Counted from the first letter of the stretch, positions 38,152-50,703 are shown. The stretch: DNA of 64,000 bases from Selaginella tamariscina (GCA_003024785.1 PUQB01000161.1:414779-478778); one strand, 5' to 3'. A program made the numbers and translations. The notes: generated by a model not told the origin, from the sequence alone.

Positions 38152-39485
38152 TAACTCTAAACCCCTGTTTTTAGGTCATTTAAGATACATCTTTATAATT
38201 CAAAAATTTATTCATTCAAGAATACATATATGTTACATAAACAATGTTGGTCCCTGGCTATGTCAAAATACCAGCGACAAAGAATGATCCTACTTCTACA
38301 AACAGAATGGAACAGTGCACCTCATATATTGAGAGCACATTCAGTAGGAGCGTGGGGAACCTCTTGGTATCCGTGCAGTAGTCATATATCATGTAGTTCT
38401 TCTGAACCCAGCTGAGCTTGTTTCTTGGTGTCACCGTCTGTAGTCTTGTATGCCGCCTGATCCCACCAGCTTCCTTTAGAAACACCACACGTTTGCACGT
38501 CACCACTGCACGCATCGACGTAGAAGCCTTTGTAAGAAGCCACAAACGGAGCATGGCTCCAGTTTGTCTTCTCAAGTCCGCCTCGGGTTGCCCAGTCGTC
38601 TGCATTCCACAGGCTCGAGAAATTACCCATCGGCTGGCTCTTGGGGAATGGAATCCCGGCTGCCTCGTTGTTTTGTAAACACGAACAGGAACATCATCCA
38701 CATAGAATCTGTAAACAAGATTTTTAAGTAACCAACATATATAGAACTGAACACAACTCACGTGATCTGCTGTTGGTTCCACAGAAGGAGTACGTATGGA
38801 AGTCCTGGGTGGGGTCGAACCAGAGGTATATCCGCTGCTCCCTGTTGCCGATACCATTGGCAAACACATTTGTCTGAACAATGTAAGGCTGGCCAGAAGT
38901 GTTGCCCAGGAACTCAAAGTCGAGCTCGTCGTGCTTGTCTGTCTCCGAGGACATATAGAAAGCCGTAACTGTTCCAGCTGAATCATTGGGTACCAGTTTG
39001 ATCTTCATGCTCACATGTCCAAACAGATACTTGTTCTTGGATCCAAATCCAGCGCCTGTATACAATTCGCATTAGAGATTCTGCTTCTTGAATGTATGAT
39101 AAATTCTTACCGGATGCTTTGTCGAGGACGAGCTGCATTTCGTGCCTCCATTGAGCGTCCTGGTGTGATCATTGGCCCATGTAACTGCATAGTTCTGGTT
39201 GAATGGAATGTCCCTGTCTGGAGGCAATCTGGCTGCAAATGCAATGCTTGCCATGAACAATACGAGCACAAATCCGAGGTTCCAAGCGAAACCCATGATA
39301 CAATGCAGGAAGTGTGATAAGAATGGAGAACTCAGCAGTGATTGATTGAATGGGGGGCGAAGAATGCATTTTATAGCTGCTTACGAGGATGTTGCAAGGC
39401 GCGGCGACTATGGGCTGTTTGCCAGCCATGTACTTCTATGTAACACGCTTACCTTCTCACCTAGAACGCGACTTGTTTATGATAG
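38152..39485 (-). repeat. Right arm of the XTH inverted duplication
   Basis: Reverse-complement partner of 33595-34958. Its inner edge runs into the leader of the MAG gene: the CCCTAA..CTAAACCCCTGTTTTT stretch at 38151-38175 is present in both arms. Confidence 0.88.
38322..39296 (-). pseudogene. Xyloglucan endotransglucosylase/hydrolase, copy 2, frameshifted
   Basis: Exons 39296-39111, 39055-38762, 38708-38322. Same protein as copy 1: signal peptide, then NQNYAVTWANDHT, then exon 2 with [19 protein letters not shown] and [10 protein letters not shown], then the C-terminal domain. Here exon 1 lacks one base near 39148 and exon 2 lacks one near 38785. Exon 3 lacks one base near 38673, gains one near 38425 and lacks one near 38355. 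None of these is shared with copy 1, so each copy supplies the frame the other has lost. As read, no full enzyme could be made from either. Both keep the introns at the same positions, so the duplication was DNA-based. Confidence 0.75.
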
Positions 39486-39715
39486 CATACGTACCGGGAA
39501 AGGCCGGAAGTATAAGGAATATACTTAATTTCGACTTGTTTATGATAGCATACGCACATGGCCACCGGGAAAGGCCGGTGGGAATGTCAAATATAAGGAA
39601 TATACTTATCTCGCTGGGCGTGGTTTCTTACGTAAGCATATGAGAACCGGCCGGTGGTTATGAAAAGTCTCAGTGGGCATGGTTTCTTACGTAAGCATAT
39701 GAGAACGGTGGTTAT
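39469..39715. repeat. Tandem imperfect repeats upstream of XTH copy 2
   Basis: Two units begin CGACTTGTTTATGATAGCAT (39470 and 39532) and end with ATAAGGAATATACTT. Two further units share GTGGTTTCTTACGTAAGCAT and ATGAGAAC (about 39616 and 39678). ACCGGGAAAGGCCGG occurs twice. The units lie in the promoter direction of XTH copy 2 and have no match upstream of copy 1 beyond about 33597. Confidence 0.75.
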
Positions 39716-42058
39716 AGTAGTAAGTTATTGCTCCATGTTATCAATGTAAATAAGGATTTATGTGGTTTGGTTTTTGTAATGGATCCCATGGTCTTCTCGT
39801 ATATTGCGTATGCATTGTTTAATAATAATCCAGTGACCAATCTATCTTTAACGATTTTAGTATGTATGTAACTTCTTTTTTTTATGTTTTTTCTTATATA
39901 AAAACAAGAGGAGTAACCCACAGTGGGTGCAAATACCATGTCAATATGTGTTTTGGGAATAATTGCACCAATCTATATGGTAATACACTCATATAAATTG
40001 TCAAGGGAATCTTTTAATACCTTAAAAAAAAATTTATTTGTCCAAATGAATGTTCAATAAATTAGGTGAATATGCTTATACAAACTAATAAAGCTTTAAT
40101 AATATTTTGTTTAGGCTAGTACACAGTGAAATTTATAAAATTATTAATATGTTATACGGGATAGGAAGGTCCACAGTTCGAAAATATACAAAGATTATTA
40201 TTAATATTCTTATAGATAAATTTTGATTAAATTTATTAGAATTCGAATCAAAATTAACCAGATTAAATAATTTCTGATTTTTATATTATTTCTTTATTAC
40301 CATATGTGTGGTGTTTTAAATGGTACATACATCAAACTAAGATATAAACCCTTTCAAAATATATGCTTATAACTTGCTAAAGTAGATATAAAATGTTATA
40401 CATTTCTATTTCAAATAATATATAGTGTAAATAAGTATTTTAAAATATTGTTTATTAATGTTCTATGGAATCAAAAACAATCTAAGTTATTTCAAAAGTA
40501 TTTCTGAAGTAAAACCATATTATTTATTTATGGATCTATTAGGTTTATATTTAAGAAATAAAATTATTCAACAAGCATGCTATTAAGGCAAAAATAATTA
40601 TAAAGAACGCATTTAAAATATTTAAAAACATATGGATAATTTTGACAAACTACCTTATTAAAATATTATTAATTATATGAGTAACAAGTGTTTGTTGTGC
40701 TTTCTCACGTTGATCGTTATAAGAGAAGTTGAATTTTCGATTTGTTATACATAATACAAGTTCTTTATAATTTTTTCAACTTTATAGAGTGAATATGAAT
40801 TAAAGATTAAATTCTATTGCTAAATACAGAATAAAAAAATAAAAAACTTGTAATGTAAGATGTAATAAAAGAGATTTTTTTAAAAAGATTCGACTAGTTA
40901 ACTCATGTTTTAAAAAAGTATCATGTAATAAACAATATCTAAAATTAGTACTAATTACTTATTTTATGTTAAAATTTAATTATTTTAAGTACATTGCTAT
41001 CTTTATTCATTTATACATGCAATCTCTATATCCTTTAAAAGAATATTAAAACCATAAAGATCTTTTATAAACTTCTTAGTTATGTCATTAGTTTTTTTTT
41101 TGTTTTTTAAATATACACTTGGTATAAATCATTATTTACTAAAGCTTCATTATCAAATGTGTTTAATCTTTATTTTTTGAGGATTTTTTTATTAATTTCT
41201 TCTTGCTTGTTAACAACATGAACATTTTAATTTGTTATATTTACTTATTTATCCATCACTAGTGCCTCTTGGTAAACCCATGATTTTTAAATAAAATTAT
41301 AAATTAATTATAATGTGACTAATTATTAAAATGAGAATCAGATTTAATCAATCCTCTTTATTTCATCATTGAATTTTTTTATATAATATCAAATTTTTTT
41401 TAAATAAATACATAAATATGATAAATTTTGAGAGACATTAATTAAGGATTTTATGTTTTCTGTTATTTGAGAGAGTAAAAATTAAACCACTTCAATTTTA
41501 TAATTTAAAGAGTGTGCAGCTTCGAATAAATATATAAATAAGATAAAAAATTAACATAGTTTTTTTGTGTATCCATATATGTAAACATGGCTATTAAACT
41601 AAAAAACATGCTAGTTTGTATAATTTGAAGTCTTTTACATTGTGCCGCGAGACGTAAAAAACTACACACACACACACACATTATGTTAAAATATGAAAAA
41701 AAAAAATATCCAAAAAAAGTAATTGTTTCTTAATACATGTGTGTTGAAGAATGTTCTCTTATAAGTAATTGCCTTAGTTATTTAAATACATACAATTATA
41801 TAATATATAACATATATTTTATCATTTCTTATTTCTTGTAATAAGTCTGGTGGAACTTTATATGTAGTAAATAATAAAACACTTCATTTATAAATCTTCT
41901 ATTGTTATTACACATATATATGTAATACTTAAGTTTTTTAAAACGCTGATCTTAAATGTAAGTGTGTGTGTTTTGAAAATATGTAAATGTGTACATATAT
42001 TTCTACTGAACTTATATCACTAAACATTATACTAAAATATATATCTATGCTATTTAAT
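39716..42058. other. AT-rich intergenic DNA, no gene seen
   Basis: Very AT-rich with only a short CA run near 41665. Nothing recognisable. Confidence 0.6.
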
Positions 42059-45000
42059 TTATTCATGTGTACTAGACTTGTATATATTCGACATCAGAGA
42101 ATATGCTGCAGTATCACATCCATCAATCTTCATCAACGACTCAAACGCAACCCTGCCAACAACAGCGTTCTTCCATTTCTCACACGCCCCAAGAAGTGTC
42201 CTCCACGTCACCGAGTTCGCCTCATATGGCATATTCTCTAGAATCTCTAACGCATCTTCCATACGATTGGCCCTCCCAAACATGTCCACCATGCAATGGT
42301 AATGCTCTATACCAGGGTTAACCCCGAAACTCCCCATCTTCTTAAGTAGTCCTTCCCTCTTTCCACGTGTCCACCATGAGCACATGCACTAAGAACAGTG
42401 AGCAACGTGGTTCTGTTCAAGCGCACACATTCCTTGAGCATCGTATCAACTTATCGAACACGTTTATATAATCCCCTGTCTTCCATATGCTGTAACGAGA
42501 GAGTTCCATGTCACTGTATCCCTCACACATACCGAATCAAACACGTACTGTGCCATACATAGTCTTCCAAGTTTACCATACATATCCACTAAGCAGTTCA
42601 CCATAACACATTCACTCTCTACACCATTCCTGCATATCCTGCTGTGAGCTCTTACATATCCTGATCCTTCACAGCACTTCAGGAGAGCTGTATAGAGTCC
42701 TACATCGGCAGGAAGTGTTATATGTGTCAGAAGTTCTAACGCTATATGTTCCTCTCCACATTCCACGTATCCCATCACCAACGAAGTCCACGAAACAATA
42801 CTGTGGTAAGCCATCTTATCGAACACTATACGAGCATCTACCATGCTACCCGCCTTTCTATACATATCTATCAGAGTGTTCGAAAGCCACACATCATCGG
42901 TTTCACATATCCGGCTATGCAGATACATACCTCTCTTAAGGACTCCATCTTCACAACCTTCCCATTCTCTTCTTCATCCTCTGTGAGAGTTAAGCTGCTT
43001 TAAGTGCTATTATGTATGTTAATCTGTCAGGTTCAAGTGGCAACTTCTCAAAGAGCTCTAAAGCAAGACGGGCCTCCTCGTTCTCCACGTATCCCGTCAT
43101 TAGTGTTCCACACACACCTGTCATGATATGGAGCTGTATCAAACACTGTTCTAGCATATACCATGCTTCCCCACTTTGCGTACATTTCCACCAGTGTGTT
43201 TACTAAATAAGTGTCAGTATTAAGTGTAAATCCCGCTTTTGCAGATTGAGAATGAACCTGCATGCCTCTCTCTAGATAATGTGACTCAGAACTGCATGCC
43301 TTCAGCACTGCAGTATAGCTCGAACAGTCAGGTTCAACTCCTTCACTGCACATCCTCGAGAAGACTTCCAAGCTCAGTTCAGGTTCCCCGTTAGCAGTGC
43401 ACAACCATGTACCTGTTCCACACTCCCACGTCGCGGTGGTATGGCATTGTTTCAAACACCCTGTTGCATCCACAAGGCTACCACATTTCGAGTACATGTG
43501 AATCAAGCTGCTTGACACAGATGGTTCGTGGGCAAACCCTCTCTCACTAGCCTCTCTGTGGATAGTCACCCCAGTTTCCAGGGATGACACTTTTATAAGC
43601 TTTCCTTCAACTTGTGTAGCCTGTTCTTCACCTGCTAACAATGCACAAGCTGTAAGTGCACACACATAACTCAGAGCCCCTGGCTCCAAGTATGTCTGTT
43701 GCATGTACCAGAAAACTTCTAGAGCTAACGAGGCGTCCCCATTCTCTACACATGCAAACATCGTGCCAGTACATAGCACCACGTCGTGAAACTGCACTGT
43801 GTAAAACACCCTTTGAGCATCAACCAGGCTTCCACATTTCCCATACATGTCAATGAGGACACTCCCTACGAATGTATCTGTTTCGAACCCTCTACCTCTT
43901 GCCTCTGAGTGTATCTCCATCCCCTTCTCTAGTGTGCACAGCTTGATCACTTTCCCATCAGTCAAAGTCCCACGCTCCTTCAAAATGTGTGTGTGTGAGA
44001 GAGAGAGGGGGGAGGGGGGGGGGGGGGAGAGAGAGGGAGTGAGAGGGAAGGAGGGAGGGAGGGAGGGAGGGAGGACTTTCATACCTTTGAAGCAAGGGCA
44101 CAACAAGCTTTGAGTGGAATAGCAAACACTAGTGCATCCAGTTCTTGTCCAGCTTTCTCCTCCATGTATGCAAACATCTCCAAAGCAAGCTGTTCTTCCC
44201 CATTCTCAACGTATCCCATCATCAGGGCTGTCGAGGACGCTACGTCATGCAACTGCATCGTGTCAAAGACTAATCGAGCATCGAAAACACTGCCGCACTT
44301 CATATACACATCCACTAGTGCGTTAGTTACAAACACATCCATACACATGTTAGCCACAGCCTCAGAGTGTATACACATAACTCGGTCAATTACAGCAAGC
44401 GACTGTTCTTTAGAAGCAATGTTCGCACACCCTTTTAACACTGCAGTGTATGTTCGAGCCTCCATTATGTGAGGCACAAGAGACTTCTTCATACTATCGA
44501 ACGTGATCAAGGCAGATTTACCGTCTCCATACTCTGCATATCCTAAAATTATCGTGTTCCAGGAGACTACACTGTGGTAAGGCATTCTGTAAAACACCTC
44601 GACAGCAGAGTGTAAGTCTCCACATTTCACGTATGTATCGATCATAGTGTTGAATACAAAGACGTTCAGGTGGCATCCACTAGCAAGTGCTTCAGAGTGA
44701 AGTGCCTTTGCTTGCTCAATAGGGAACCTGATAAGTTAACTTAACGCTGGTGTGTGTGCGCGTGCGTGCGTGTTTGTGTCTGTGTGTGTGGAGTTACCTG
44801 CTTGAGTCTGTTGTTGCTATGACGGAACATGCCTTTAAACCGGCAACCAGTGTCCGAGAATCTGGCATCGGACAACGTAACAAGAGTTCCAAAGCCAAGT
44901 GTCCTTGCCCATTCTCCACATATCCCATACTCAAGGCGTTGAATACAGCCGTATCGTGGCAAGGTATACGGTCGAATACGGTCCTTGCTTCGTACATACT

Positions 45001-45216
45001 TCTGCATTGTGCGTATGTTTTGATTAGTATGCTTGCCACCAGGATGCTTGTGGATATTCCTCCTTGGATAGCCTGTGTGTGGAGGTGACGAGCTCTTTGT
45101 ATGTCTCGTGAAATGCTACATCCTTTCAATGCGGAAACCAAACGTGATATTGTGCCCTTGTTCACTTCTTCTTCTTGCACCTGAAACCAATACAATCGCG
45201 TGCGTGTAATATATAT

Positions 45217-45258
<42 letters not shown>

Positions 45259-45364
45259 ATATATTAGAAACACTTACATTTTGGGCAGAATGCATCCGGA
45301 AGCAAATTACATTGCATAGATGAGAAAAATGCAAGTCGAGAGTAGTGAATTTTCTCCTTAACAT
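42059..45364 (-). pseudogene. Long PPR protein gene (E-type end), frameshifted
   Basis: Exon 1 (45364-45278) starts MLRRKFTTLDLHFSHLCN, plausible organelle targeting. Exon 2 is 45180-44798, exon 3 44727-44085, exon 4 from 43977; introns are 97, 70 and 107 bases. Repeats include KTYAQCRSMYEARTVFDRIP, DTYVKCGDLHSAVEVFYRMP, DVYMKCGSVFDARLVFDTM, DMYGKCGSLVDAQRVF, HMYSKCGSLVDA, EMYAKWGSMVYARTVFD and DMYRKAGSMVDARIVFDKM. The end reads GIEHYHCMVDMFGRANRMEDALEILENMP, then an E-like stretch and a stop at 42059 with no DYW domain. Exons 2-3 are intact, but downstream I count at least six 1-2-nt shifts, near 43475, 43430, 43120, 43000, 42950 and 42390-42450. As read the protein ends early. Such proteins normally bind organelle transcripts, and E-type ones often serve C-to-U editing. 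Confidence 0.7.
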
Positions 45365-45615
45365 AGAGACTCATGTTGTCCAAATTAGGGCAAAATAGGG
45401 CAATTACTTGCAAATATATAAACATATTACACGTATGCGACACACATGTACTTATTTAGCCATGCACACGTGTCCTTATAATCAAACTGTATAAACACAT
45501 TTAACATATGTAATTTAAATTGAACAGAATGGCTGTCGTGGGACGATTTCGGCCATTAGATGGAAACATCCGGCGGCTCAAATGTTTCGCGCTCGAGAGA
45601 AGAACAGTATGAGAA
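45365..45615. promoter_or_regulatory. Divergent promoter region between PPR and thioesterase genes
   Basis: 251 bases separate the start codons of two divergent genes. The half next to 45616 is GC-richer, with GGCGGCTC and TCGCGCTCGAGA. No TATA box is obvious. Confidence 0.4.
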
Positions 45616-46151
45616 ATGGCAGGGGTTGGGGTAAAACCCTATATCATTTGCAGTTGCAGGAGCACGTGGCCGCCATTGTATCCAGGGCGCATTGCATCAG
45701 CAAGGCGCAGGTTTTTATCCTCTAGCAGCAGATTCAATCTACGGATGGATTCTGAAGCCGCCGCCGCTTCCAGTGGATCTAATCCGAGCGAAACAAGTAA
45801 GATCATTGCAAATCTCTGTAAATTTTCTCTAAATTCATGGAAAAGCGCATTATAATCCATGAAAAAACTCATGAATCATCGGAAAAAACATATAAAATGA
45901 CTATAAATTTCATAAATTTATTTAGTCTATGAGATACACACAAAAAGATCGTATATTTAATAGACATCATATATGAAACTATGTAAAACTATACGAAAAG
46001 TCACATTTTAATGGCAGAGTTTGAAGAACTTATCAAGAAGGCGAAGTATGGAAAGTCCATAATTATTGAGCCTACTGGTAAACACCTTGCCTCCATAGTC
46101 TGGCTTCACGGCCTTGGCGACACTGGCAACGGGTAAGTCCATAATTGTATA

Positions 46152-46198
<47 letters not shown>

Positions 46199-46847
46199 TA
46201 CAAACACATGTAACTATGTATATGTTTGGATGTGTTTTTACTGACATTGTGTGTTTGTTTCTTGTAGATGGGCGTCTACGTTGAAGATACTCCCTTTCGA
46301 AAATGTGAGTTACTTGCATTTCAGTTACAATAATATCTCTTTATTTATTGTTTCAGATCAGATGGATTGTTCCTACAGCTCCTGTTCGACCAGTTGCTGT
46401 TGCTAATGGATATCCCTGCACTGCGTGTAAGTGTAATGTTGTTACATACATATATGCATGTATACATCTGCTATCTCTCTCACTCTCACATGCTAATATG
46501 TTCCTCATTCAGGGTTCGACGTGGGATCGCTGTCAGATGAGGGGCCAGATGACATTATCGGACTAGATACTTCTGCTGCCTTTGTTTCTAGTCTGCTCGC
46601 TAAAGAACCAGCAGATGGTGCGTGCACACACACACACACAATTTAATATAATATAATGAGATTGATCAAGCTCTATTTACTGTTTATAGTGAAGCTTGCG
46701 GTTGGTGGGTTCAGCATGGGAGGAGCAACTTCACTATACACAGCCACCCATTCCGTGATAGGGAAATACTCAGACGGGACACCTTTCACGAGAAAGATAG
46801 ACGCAGCAATCTCACTCAGTGGATGGCTTCCTGCTGGCAAGTACGTT

Positions 46848-46878
<31 letters not shown>

Positions 46879-47198
46879 TATGTATATATGTGTTTGTTAT
46901 TAATGATCTATTGGCAGGCGTCTGCCAAAGCAAGTTGCGGAAGCTCCAGAATGCAGCACACGGGCTGCAGAATTTCCCATCTTTATGGGCCACGGAAGAA
47001 GTACGTTATTAATCTAAAATAACACAAAGATTAATTTAACTTAATATAATTTGTATGTAACATTGTTAATATGTATTAACACCTTGCTTCAGATGACTTC
47101 ATTGTCTTCCATAACTTCGGTGAAATGTCTGCCCGTGGATTAAAGGAGTGTGGTTTCAATAATGTCACATTTAAGTCATATAAAGGGTATAATACCAA

Positions 47199-47280
<82 letters not shown>

Positions 47281-47455
47281 ACAAGTATCTATATATGCGA
47301 TAACAAATGCGTGCGTGCGTGTTAGAGAGCGATTTCCACACGCACGCTATATATATATATATATAAAATTTTTCAGGTTGGACCATTCTACATCACCTGA
47401 AGAGCTGGACGATGTGTGTGAGTGGATAAAAGAAAAGCTCAAGTTATCAAGTTAG
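45616..47455 (+). CDS. Acyl-protein thioesterase / carboxylesterase-like, 9 exons
   Basis: Exons 45616-45796, 46018-46132, 46268-46304, 46357-46426, 46513-46617, 46690-46840, 46918-47000, 47093-47186, 47377-47455; all GT-AG, in phase, 304 codons. This is an alpha/beta hydrolase of the lysophospholipase/acyl-protein thioesterase family. It shows WLHGLGDTG (oxyanion side), GFSMGGA with the nucleophile Ser, MGHGRND with the likely acid Asp, and LDHSTSPEEL with the likely His. Relatives remove palmitate from proteins or hydrolyse small esters in the cytosol; Arabidopsis SOBER1 is in this group. The first 45 or so residues, before MDSEAAAA, are basic and Ser-rich and may be an organelle signal. 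A second possible start is the MDSEAA methionine at 45748. A 76-base TC tract fills much of intron 8. Confidence 0.88.
47201..47276 (+). repeat. (TC)38 microsatellite in intron 8
   Basis: A pure TC run of 76 bases, 14 bases after the intron-8 donor of the thioesterase gene. The sense strand of the intron is thus largely pyrimidine. Confidence 0.97.
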
Positions 47456-49345
47456 ATTTCATACTTTAAAACTCCTGTTAAACTGTTTTTGTTTTACAAA
47501 AACCACAATTCAAAATGGTCTTGCTATAAATCAATCACACGCTCACACGCGCCATGTGTATATATATGGATACACGGTACGTATGTATTGTACAAGATAT
47601 ATGTCTATTATGACGATCTCGAAGAAAAAGTATGTATTTTATACTCTCTCTCTTATTTATCATATATGTATAAATGAACTAAAATAAATTTCACATATAT
47701 TGTCATATTTACAAATATGCTTTGAATTTACATAGAAACTTTTACTTAAGGAATTGGCATTTACTAACATATACTTATTAATAATATTTATGACAACATT
47801 CTGAGGGGTTAAATACAGTTATTAAATTAGATTAATAATTAGACATGTTTTAATTGATATTCTATGCTACCAAGATACCTCAGTAAAGGTTTTTAATTAC
47901 GAATTTAGCCCATCTCAAGTAAATGCAAAAATGATTGTTTGGTAATGAAAATATTATATATAAATAATAAGTTTATAAAACTTAATGAAATGAATACTCC
48001 ATTTTTGGTTTTCTCATATTAATTATACTCACAAGGTATAACTAAATATTAATTAAATATATTTTTATCTTTGTGCATTAAGTCATAATAAGTAAGATTC
48101 TTAAATATGTGTATTATATGTTTATGGTGATCCTCAAAATTTAAATAAGTTTTTTTTTTTAAAATGAGCTTTACTACAATATATAAATAAGTTTTACATA
48201 ATTTTCTGGAAGCAGAACTTTTATATTTTATTCTTTTTAAACTGTTGAATTAAATTCATTTATTATGTATATAAATTTTATTATATAAATTTAAGCATGT
48301 TAATTCAACACAAGTCTCTTTTGTTTATAAATAAATTTAATATTCCATTTGTATTATATTATTTATTTTTAATCTTAATAATTTAAATTAAAACTAACTA
48401 AATCATATTTTAAACTTGATGGATCGTAAGTAACAAGATATGATTGTTCAATATCATTAATTATATAAATAAATAAGTTATAAAACATATTAAAAAAGTT
48501 ATAAAACAAAATTTAATAATTGATTTAAAAATATAATTGACCTAGGTTAAATTATAATAATACTTGGAATTGTTATGAATTTTTTTCTAATAAAATATTA
48601 TATTACCAAAAAATATTGGTAATTAACATGTAAATGGTTATATTACTAAAAAATGCTATTATATGTTTTAAAATTTATATGAAACTTTAAAATACCTTAT
48701 TATAAAAACACACACCTATGCAAAAAATGTACTTACCTATTTAACATTTTTATTCATATATTTTAATTATTACTTATATTTCCATAACAATGAATTTGTG
48801 TATGAATTAATAACATTCATTGAGTTAACGTAATATATTGACGTTTTATAAAAAAAAAGTATGTTATTACTCTTGTTTATGAGGTATACATATATTAAAG
48901 TAATTATAATTATATTAATTAAGTTATTATGATAATTATTAATTATTATGAATTTTATTTTACCTACTTTTAAAGTAATTAACATAATTATTATGTTTAT
49001 ATCATTTTTTTTTTTTTTTAATTATTAATTTGTTGTTGTAAATTGTTTTAAGATTGTAAATTATAATAAAAGTGAAACAATACCTTAAATATATAAAGAT
49101 AGAAAAGGAAAGGCAAACTATTCAATATTTTAATATATAATGGTAATTTATATTTAAATGTTTTTTTTTTGAATGTCTATATCATTTATTAATCATTTAT
49201 TTATTTTTCATGACTTTAATTTTATATATTCTATTAGTTCTTAATATAATTTCTATATATACAAAAAATAATATTTATTTTATTATAGTAAAATTCTTAA
49301 AGGTACGGCATTATGTTTCTTAAAAAATAAATAGCAAAGTGTATG
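47456..49345. other. AT-rich intergenic DNA, no gene seen
   Basis: Strongly AT-rich, no coding signal. The gypsy element inserted at its right end. Confidence 0.6.
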
Positions 49346-49549
49346 TGTAAGATACTGTATATTAGTAATATACCGTATATACGCATGTGTATATACACAC
49401 ATGCGTAGTGACACATGGGTGGTGATCTGGCCCCATGTGTCAGCGCCACGTGTCGCATGTGTGCCACGTGGCAGGAGGCTCCTGTATATAAGCAGGGTTT
49501 TTGTAAACTAATACATCGACATTTTTCATTATATATCTGCTCTTTCATT
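49346..49549 (+). mobile_element. 5' LTR of a Ty3/gypsy element
   Basis: Starts TGTAAGATAC and ends TCTTTCATT, preceded by the target duplication GTATG (49341-49345). It differs from the 3' LTR by one substitution and two 1-base indels, so the insertion is young. A TATATAAG box lies at about 49485-49492. Three perfect inverted repeats lie one after another (see Part 2). The sequence after the LTR (GGTGGAGAAGTTGGG) is not the common tRNA-Met primer site, and the LTR does not end in CA, so the 3' border may be a few bases off. Confidence 0.85.
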
Positions 49550-49600
49550 GGTGGAGAAGTTGGGTATTCCTTTCTTCCGCCTTTTCTTTTTCTTGTTTCC

Positions 49601-50679
49601 ATGACAATGAACATGGAGACGGCTTTTAGCATTATTGCTACTGCTATTGATGCACAAACTAAGTTGTTGGAGCGCTTTGTTGAGGGTCCGTCCTCCTCTT
49701 CCCCGTCTGAGCCTCATGCCGGGGGATCTGCTTCTAGTACTCCTTCATCTTCTTCACAGGCCACAAATCCGAGGGTTCGACCCCGATCTTTTTGTGGTGA
49801 TCCGGGAGATGATGTATACCACTGGTTTGATCATTTCCAAGTCATTGTTCGTTACCATGGTTGGGATGAGGCCCGTGCTCTCAGAGAATTCCCTACATGT
49901 TTGGAAGGCCCTGCGCTCAAGTGGTATAATGGATTGGCTGCGGAGATTCAAGCCAATAGTAATCGGTTAACGGAATGCCTCAAACGTACGTTTGGCAAAG
50001 TTGAGGATTCAGATGATGCTTTCCAACAACTGCATGCGATACGACAACATCCTGGTGAGTCTGTTATGCGGTTCAGTATTAGGTTCGGGGATTTAGTTCG
50101 GCGTGCATATCCTAACATGCCTGAGCCTATTAAGCTCGGTATGTTATGGCCAACTATGCGACCCGAACTTGTTCGATTCGTTCGGGCTCTTCGTCCTACC
50201 ACATTGGAGGAAGCTTTTGCACTAGCTCAACGTTTTGAGTTGGTGCCTGGTGAGGGCCGTGTTCCCCTTGGGTTACCTGCTCCTCTTGTTCAGCGTGCTG
50301 ATCCAATGGAGGTTGATGCTGCTGCATATGTGCCCGCACGGCAAGCCTTTCGTGGTCGACCTCGGGGCCCACCCCGTGGACCACCCTCCACGAAATCGTC
50401 CTGCACCTGCTCCAGTACCTGCCCGTGGTGGTCAAAATCCACGGATTCGTGACAGGAGGAATCGGAACAATGCAGGTCGACCCAATCAAGTTCATTGTTG
50501 GGCCTGTTGGGCCTGGACATACTTGGGCATGCGATGTGTATCCTGATTGGCGTCCACCACATCCAGGCTGGCGACCATATGTTCCGGATGGTGTGCCTGT
50601 GGCGGCCATTATGTCTGATGATGAGCTTCCAGATGACGAAGCCTCTCTTGCAGATGGATCTGTTGCGGAAAACCAGTAA
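49601..50679 (+). pseudogene. Gypsy gag with zinc knuckle, frameshifted
   Basis: ATG at 49601 (MTMNMETAFSII). About 49780-50220 encodes the retrotransposon gag core (PRSFCGDPGDD..WFDHF..ALKWYNGL...IRFGDLVRRAYP). The main frame ends at 50452; a shift then moves to the frame ending with TAA at 50677. The zinc knuckle (C-x2-C...GH...C) is split between two frames at about 50495-50535. Gag packages element RNA into particles in the cytosol. Confidence 0.8.
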
Positions 50680-50703
50680 TCGTACGGGCGACGGAGGGAT
50701 CCC

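Noticed and set aside
43048..44106. 352-residue ORF beginning before the PPR exon
   Set aside because: Its first 40 residues translate a pyrimidine-rich intron; the coding exon starts at 43977.
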